Source: Echinococcus granulosus (taxonomy: Eukaryota; Platyhelminthes; Cestoda; Cyclophyllidea; Taeniidae). Taken from it: a stretch of DNA of 64,000 bases. The position numbers and the translations under genes were made by a program. The DNA lies in the NCBI RefSeq assembly GCF_000524195.1, contig NW_020170463.1, positions 174,719 to 238,718 of the forward strand. The letters are read 5' to 3'. Under the pieces are notes generated by a model. That model was not told the origin of the DNA. It did not search any database and saw only the letters and a list, made by a program, of their open reading frames with translations. Shown here in pieces: positions 60,601 to 64,000 of the stretch (its first letter is position 1; every line of letters begins with the position of its first letter).

Positions 60601-63600
60601 AGTAAGACACTCCGGAGACTACTACTTGTCAGTGACGTTCCCAATTCGCGGTATCACCGCCACTCCCGCGAACATTCGGTTGCTGCTTCGAATGTCCGAT
60701 TTACGCCCACACTGGCGTATGATGATGAAAGTACGTAAATGGGAAATAATTTTCCACGGCGAATGTTTGTTATTCTATAAAGCAGGTTGGTCTCAAATGC
60801 CTCACCGGTACTGCTAAACCCTCCCATGTAAAGGCTTTCTGAGAAGGAAATGCCTACATGCAACATAGGACCATTTTGGGAGTAGATTTAATATCCACTC
60901 TTTAATCTTCTTCAAGATTGACTGAAACCTCCCTACCTGACACGAAATTTTCTCAAAAAAGTGCATTTTTCACCATCTTTCCTTGAGTACTTTTATACAT
61001 TTAGAGTACGTTTTCGTGTACCCTCTTATGTATGTTTTTAAACCCAATCACGTAATTTTCTTTAACCTGCAGCACTTCTCAACTCCGAGGTATTCCAGTT
61101 ACCAAGAAAAGGGGAGCTCCTTGGTACATTTTTGGTACTTTTACCGCCACAAGGTACACTACATCTTCCAAGGTCGTTTCCTAGGATAGGTTTTGTTGCT
61201 TACACCAGCTCTCAAAACATTCCTCACGAGTTTCCCCATGCATTTTTAATAGGGAATATTTTTTAAAGCTGAAAACAAAAAAGACAAAAAAGCAACAAGA
61301 GGAGGAGGAGGAGAACGAAATTTTCACATAACTCGGACATCTCACACACTTCCTCATTTTGCCTAGATTTGACAACTCCTCCGCCCCCCCATCCTCCACC
61401 CCAAGTCTGATAAGCTTGATTTATGCCCCATTATTACTGATTAAGGGAAGATTTGCCCGACCCTCTCTCCCCCCCTCTGTCTCCCTCTTGGAGAGAGAGG
61501 GAGAATTCGGATCGCGTGGATGGGTCGATAACGGGTGTGCAGGAGCGATAAGTCTCCGCCTCCTAGCCCAGATTCTTGCCACCATCTGGTGCACACATGG
61601 CCATTGATATTTCAGTGTTAAATTGGCATTCACCATAATGATGAAGTCGTAAAGGGCATTACTACTACCACCGTTTAAGTTCTTCAATCGCCCTCACAAC
61701 ATGATGTAGTAGAGGCGTTTGTTTTACTGCAGACCCATGGGGCAATCAAGGGGTCCCAGTTGTGGTCTTGGCGAGGTCCATTATAAACTAACTTGCCACT
61801 TAATAGGGAGAAGCCTATTTTAAAGTAAATTAATAAAAATGATCTATTTCAGCAAAAAATTACTAAGCACAACTACAAGTCGGTATTATGATAGCTTTGA
61901 TAAATACGACTGTCAAATTGTCATACCCTCTTGTTAATTAGAAAGGAATGCAAGGTAAGCAACCCTTCTTTTTTAAATTCGCATTGTTCTCCTGATAGCA
62001 ACTCAAGGGGCTGGCTTCTTTTGAAATAAGGTTTATACAGAGGTTGTACCAAAACATATATATCAACATTGTATTGTACAATTTCTCATTATAAAGTCGG
62101 AAATTTTACGTTTGAAATGAGATTGGGTATCGGGAGGCAGAGTTGGCTCCCACTGTTCTTCAAATCTTTAATGCCGCCTATGAGGGGTATCACTATCCCC
62201 TAGTTCCCGGCTGATGGCAGTAGAATAAAGTGCAATAAAATCTGCCCTTGGTCTTTCCAAGTAATCAGGTTCTAATCAAATTCGCATCTCATTTTACAGT
62301 CGTAAACAAAAATTCGACTGGGTTAAAGGGTAGAATCGTTTCCGGTTTCACGCCTCGTTACATGGGGAGGTCTAATTACCACGTATGCCCTTCCGCTGTG
62401 GGTTGAATAAAAAGCTATGAAACTGGGTCGAGTGAAGTTGGTTCAAAGGGCGGGGAGCGAGGGGTGGAAGAATCGAAGCGCTCACCTGGTCTTCGTATCG
62501 GCACCCTTGAAATGCTGACTTGACTAAACATTGCCCAAAACAGACTGTAAAGTGTGTGCCTTAACCTGAAAGACATAAAATATGCACGATTATACAGCTC
62601 CAAAGTTATGTTTTTGACACTTTCGCGGTGTGACACTGCAATATTTTTACTCAAGGCTTCGCGTCGCGTATGTGTGACGCAACAACATAAAAACGAATGC
62701 GCTTAGAAAAAAAGGGATATAAGCAATGCTAAATAGACCATAGCGGTTGACTTTCTCTTCGGAATTTGGTCGTGTTGTCGGTAAAACGCATGACCGAGTC
62801 ACTTTAAAGAATGGCTTTGCTATTCCTACCCTTCAAAAGCCTCTGTCGCAGGTTGAGGTTTTCCAGTGGTATTTGGTGGTGGCGATATGAGTTGAAGACC
62901 GTAGTACCAGTAGAGATTGTGCAGACCCACCATGAATGCAAATATGACCTGTTAAGATAAGTGTAAAAAAGGTAGCCTCGCTTATAATTGCATAGCAGAA
63001 TAAGAGGAAAGGGAGCTGATTCAAGCTTATAGATGGCAGTAACTTCGTAACAAGGTAGAAATCTTTTCACTTGTATATTCATTTTCATTTTTTGCTGCTC
63101 TTTACTGGACTGAATGGAGAAATGTGAGCTTTAAATCTTTGATTGGTGGGTTTAAGATCAACAGGGAAAGAAGCGGCTAGTTCAGTGCAGGGGAAAGACT
63201 TCCTAATTAGTAGTACCGAGTTAGACTTTTTCTTTAGCGAATTGAGCTTTCCTTCTTTGACGTAAATGATTTACAGCTTAAATAAAGCTAGCATTTAGTA
63301 CTTCCACGTAATGCAAATACGAGGCGGTAATCTGGCACAAGGATTCTCTCCGATCAAGGGTGGATTTGAAACGCTCTAAAGTACAGCAATTTGAAGATGG
63401 GTTGTGTTGCGCATCCAACTCTCCCATAAATCCTGTGAGCTATTCACCTAACGCTCACCAATTTATGTGGATCTGTGATGTTCTCATACTTCTTAACCGC
63501 GTGTTCTTGTTCCTGCAATATCTTCAGCAGTCTCTTATACCGTTATGGCTTATTAGGAGTTTGGGAGATTCGGTAGACAAAGGACCACTGTTTAGCTCGG

Positions 63601-63894
63601 GGAGTTTTCTCCTCTAGGTAGCGTTTCTGAAAGCCACGCATGAGTGTTTTCTTTCTGACTTGATTGAACTACGTAACAGAGAATGGTCTAGGTGAAAAAC
63701 ACTCCTTACCAGAATGTATAGTACCATGAACCGGACAATGTCTGTAAGCATCCGGGTGAAGGAAATTTGCAAGGGACCCAGAGCCTCAAAAGCTGGCATC
63801 AGGTAGGTGGTTCGGGCAAAACTGAGGACATTTGCAATGGCAAATAGCACATCGGAGACGATTTCCGGATCGTCAGCTTTCCATCGAAATCGAG
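51652..63894 (-). CDS. TRPC: TRPC-type cation channel, C-terminal half (runs off window)
   Basis: Canonical TRP channels are tetrameric Ca2+-permeable plasma-membrane channels acting downstream of phospholipase C. Minus-strand exons: 63894-63710, 62948-62830, 62565-62486, 60315-60149, 58916-58716, about 57263-57184, 55986-55863, 54598-54506, 53608-53343, 52045-51908 and 51840-51652 (TAA), about 540 aa. The S4-S5 region reads [20 protein letters not shown] and continues into S5 ([15 protein letters not shown]). The pore helix holds the LFW motif, S6 is [18 protein letters not shown], and the TRP-box neighbourhood is [14 protein letters not shown] with [24 protein letters not shown] matches the calmodulin/IP3-receptor binding segment. 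The tail holds a Ser/Gly-rich linker, a helical stretch ([20 protein letters not shown]) and a basic end. The ankyrin repeats and S1-S3 lie beyond the right edge. The 5' edge of the exon near 57.2 kb is unresolved: the obvious acceptor gives a phase mismatch. All other junctions are in phase. Confidence 0.92.
52176..52724 (+). pseudogene. Possible gene relic opposite TRPC intron
   Basis: In one plus-strand frame the sequence stays open from 52176 to 52559, meets a single TAA, and continues in the same frame to a TGA at about 52722-52724. The second part reads [20 protein letters not shown] followed by [18 protein letters not shown], amphipathic and protein-like. It lies wholly within the 1.3 kb TRPC intron 52046-53342 and on the opposite strand. 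It may be a decayed gene, a retrocopy or chance. No family is recognised. Confidence 0.3.
53765..53885 (+). repeat. Lone family-A end module in TRPC intron
   Basis: It resembles the terminal module of the TRIM-like elements: GGCCTGGCCTCTGCACCATG followed by TCAGTAGCCCCCACCCCTTC. There is no partner repeat within 1 kb, so it looks like a solo terminal repeat left by recombination, or a fragment. It lies inside the 897-nt intron between two TRPC exons. Confidence 0.5.
59010..59135 (+). repeat. Lone family-A end module in TRPC intron
   Basis: Another single copy of the end module: TTTGGTTGAGCGCGCACTGA, then GATGTGGCCCGGGGGACAGG and CCGGTAGCCCCTCAGCC, matching the order of words in both full elements. 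It sits in the intron between the S6 exon and the TRP-box exon of the channel gene. Confidence 0.5.
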
Positions 63895-64000
63895 CTGTGT
63901 TTTGAAGATAAGGAAAATAAAGAAAATTAGGAGAAGAACTTAATGACACTTTCTCCCTCAAGATTGCCGATGGAAATCGACCATACTATACTAACTACTT

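Noticed and set aside
1..64000. CRISPR arrays, bacterial operons, ribosomal RNA or spliced-leader RNA genes
   Set aside because: No regularly spaced repeats, no compact gene strings and no rRNA- or leader-like sequence were seen. The genes are intron-bearing metazoan genes.

Overview
The window is animal nuclear DNA, most likely from a flatworm and probably a tapeworm. All recognisable genes are metazoan and split by GT-AG introns. Many introns are extremely short (29, 31, 31, 32, 33, 34 and 38 nt), with a second cluster near 66-75 nt; tiny introns of this kind are established for cestodes and schistosomes. Long gene-poor stretches full of decayed repeats and two 100-N assembly gaps suggest a repeat-rich draft genome. 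The species cannot be named from sequence alone.

Layout. Positions 1 to about 23,900 hold no gene I can support, only unique-looking AT-rich DNA and old dispersed repeats. From 23.9 to 64 kb there are seven genes: ATP synthase F1 delta subunit (ATP5F1D, +), Integrator subunit 15 (INTS15, -), a mitochondrial carrier of the NAD+ transporter group (SLC25A51-like, +), the C-terminal five sixths of the Rab7 GEF subunit CCZ1 (+), the SPRY protein SPRYD7 (+), the ESCRT-0 protein HGS/Hrs (-), and the C-terminal half of a TRPC cation channel (-), which runs off the right edge. Exon coordinates were assembled by hand from reading frame, splice sites and phase. Exon lengths and phases sum correctly in every gene except at one TRPC exon edge and at the undetected 5' ends of HGS and CCZ1.

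The genes form no operon, but there are loose themes. ATP5F1D and SLC25A51 are both mitochondrial. CCZ1 and HGS both act on endosomes: HGS sorts ubiquitinated cargo at early endosomes and CCZ1 helps recruit Rab7 at late ones. INTS15 and SLC25A51 are divergent across about 1.1 kb; SPRYD7 and HGS converge.

Repeats include two elements of about 0.9 kb flanked by degenerate direct repeats, with lone copies of the end module elsewhere, which is the layout of terminal-repeat retrotransposons in miniature. There are also two other two-copy dispersed families, an intronic tandem duplication in SPRYD7, and several unassigned coding-looking segments. I found no evidence of a new multi-gene system.
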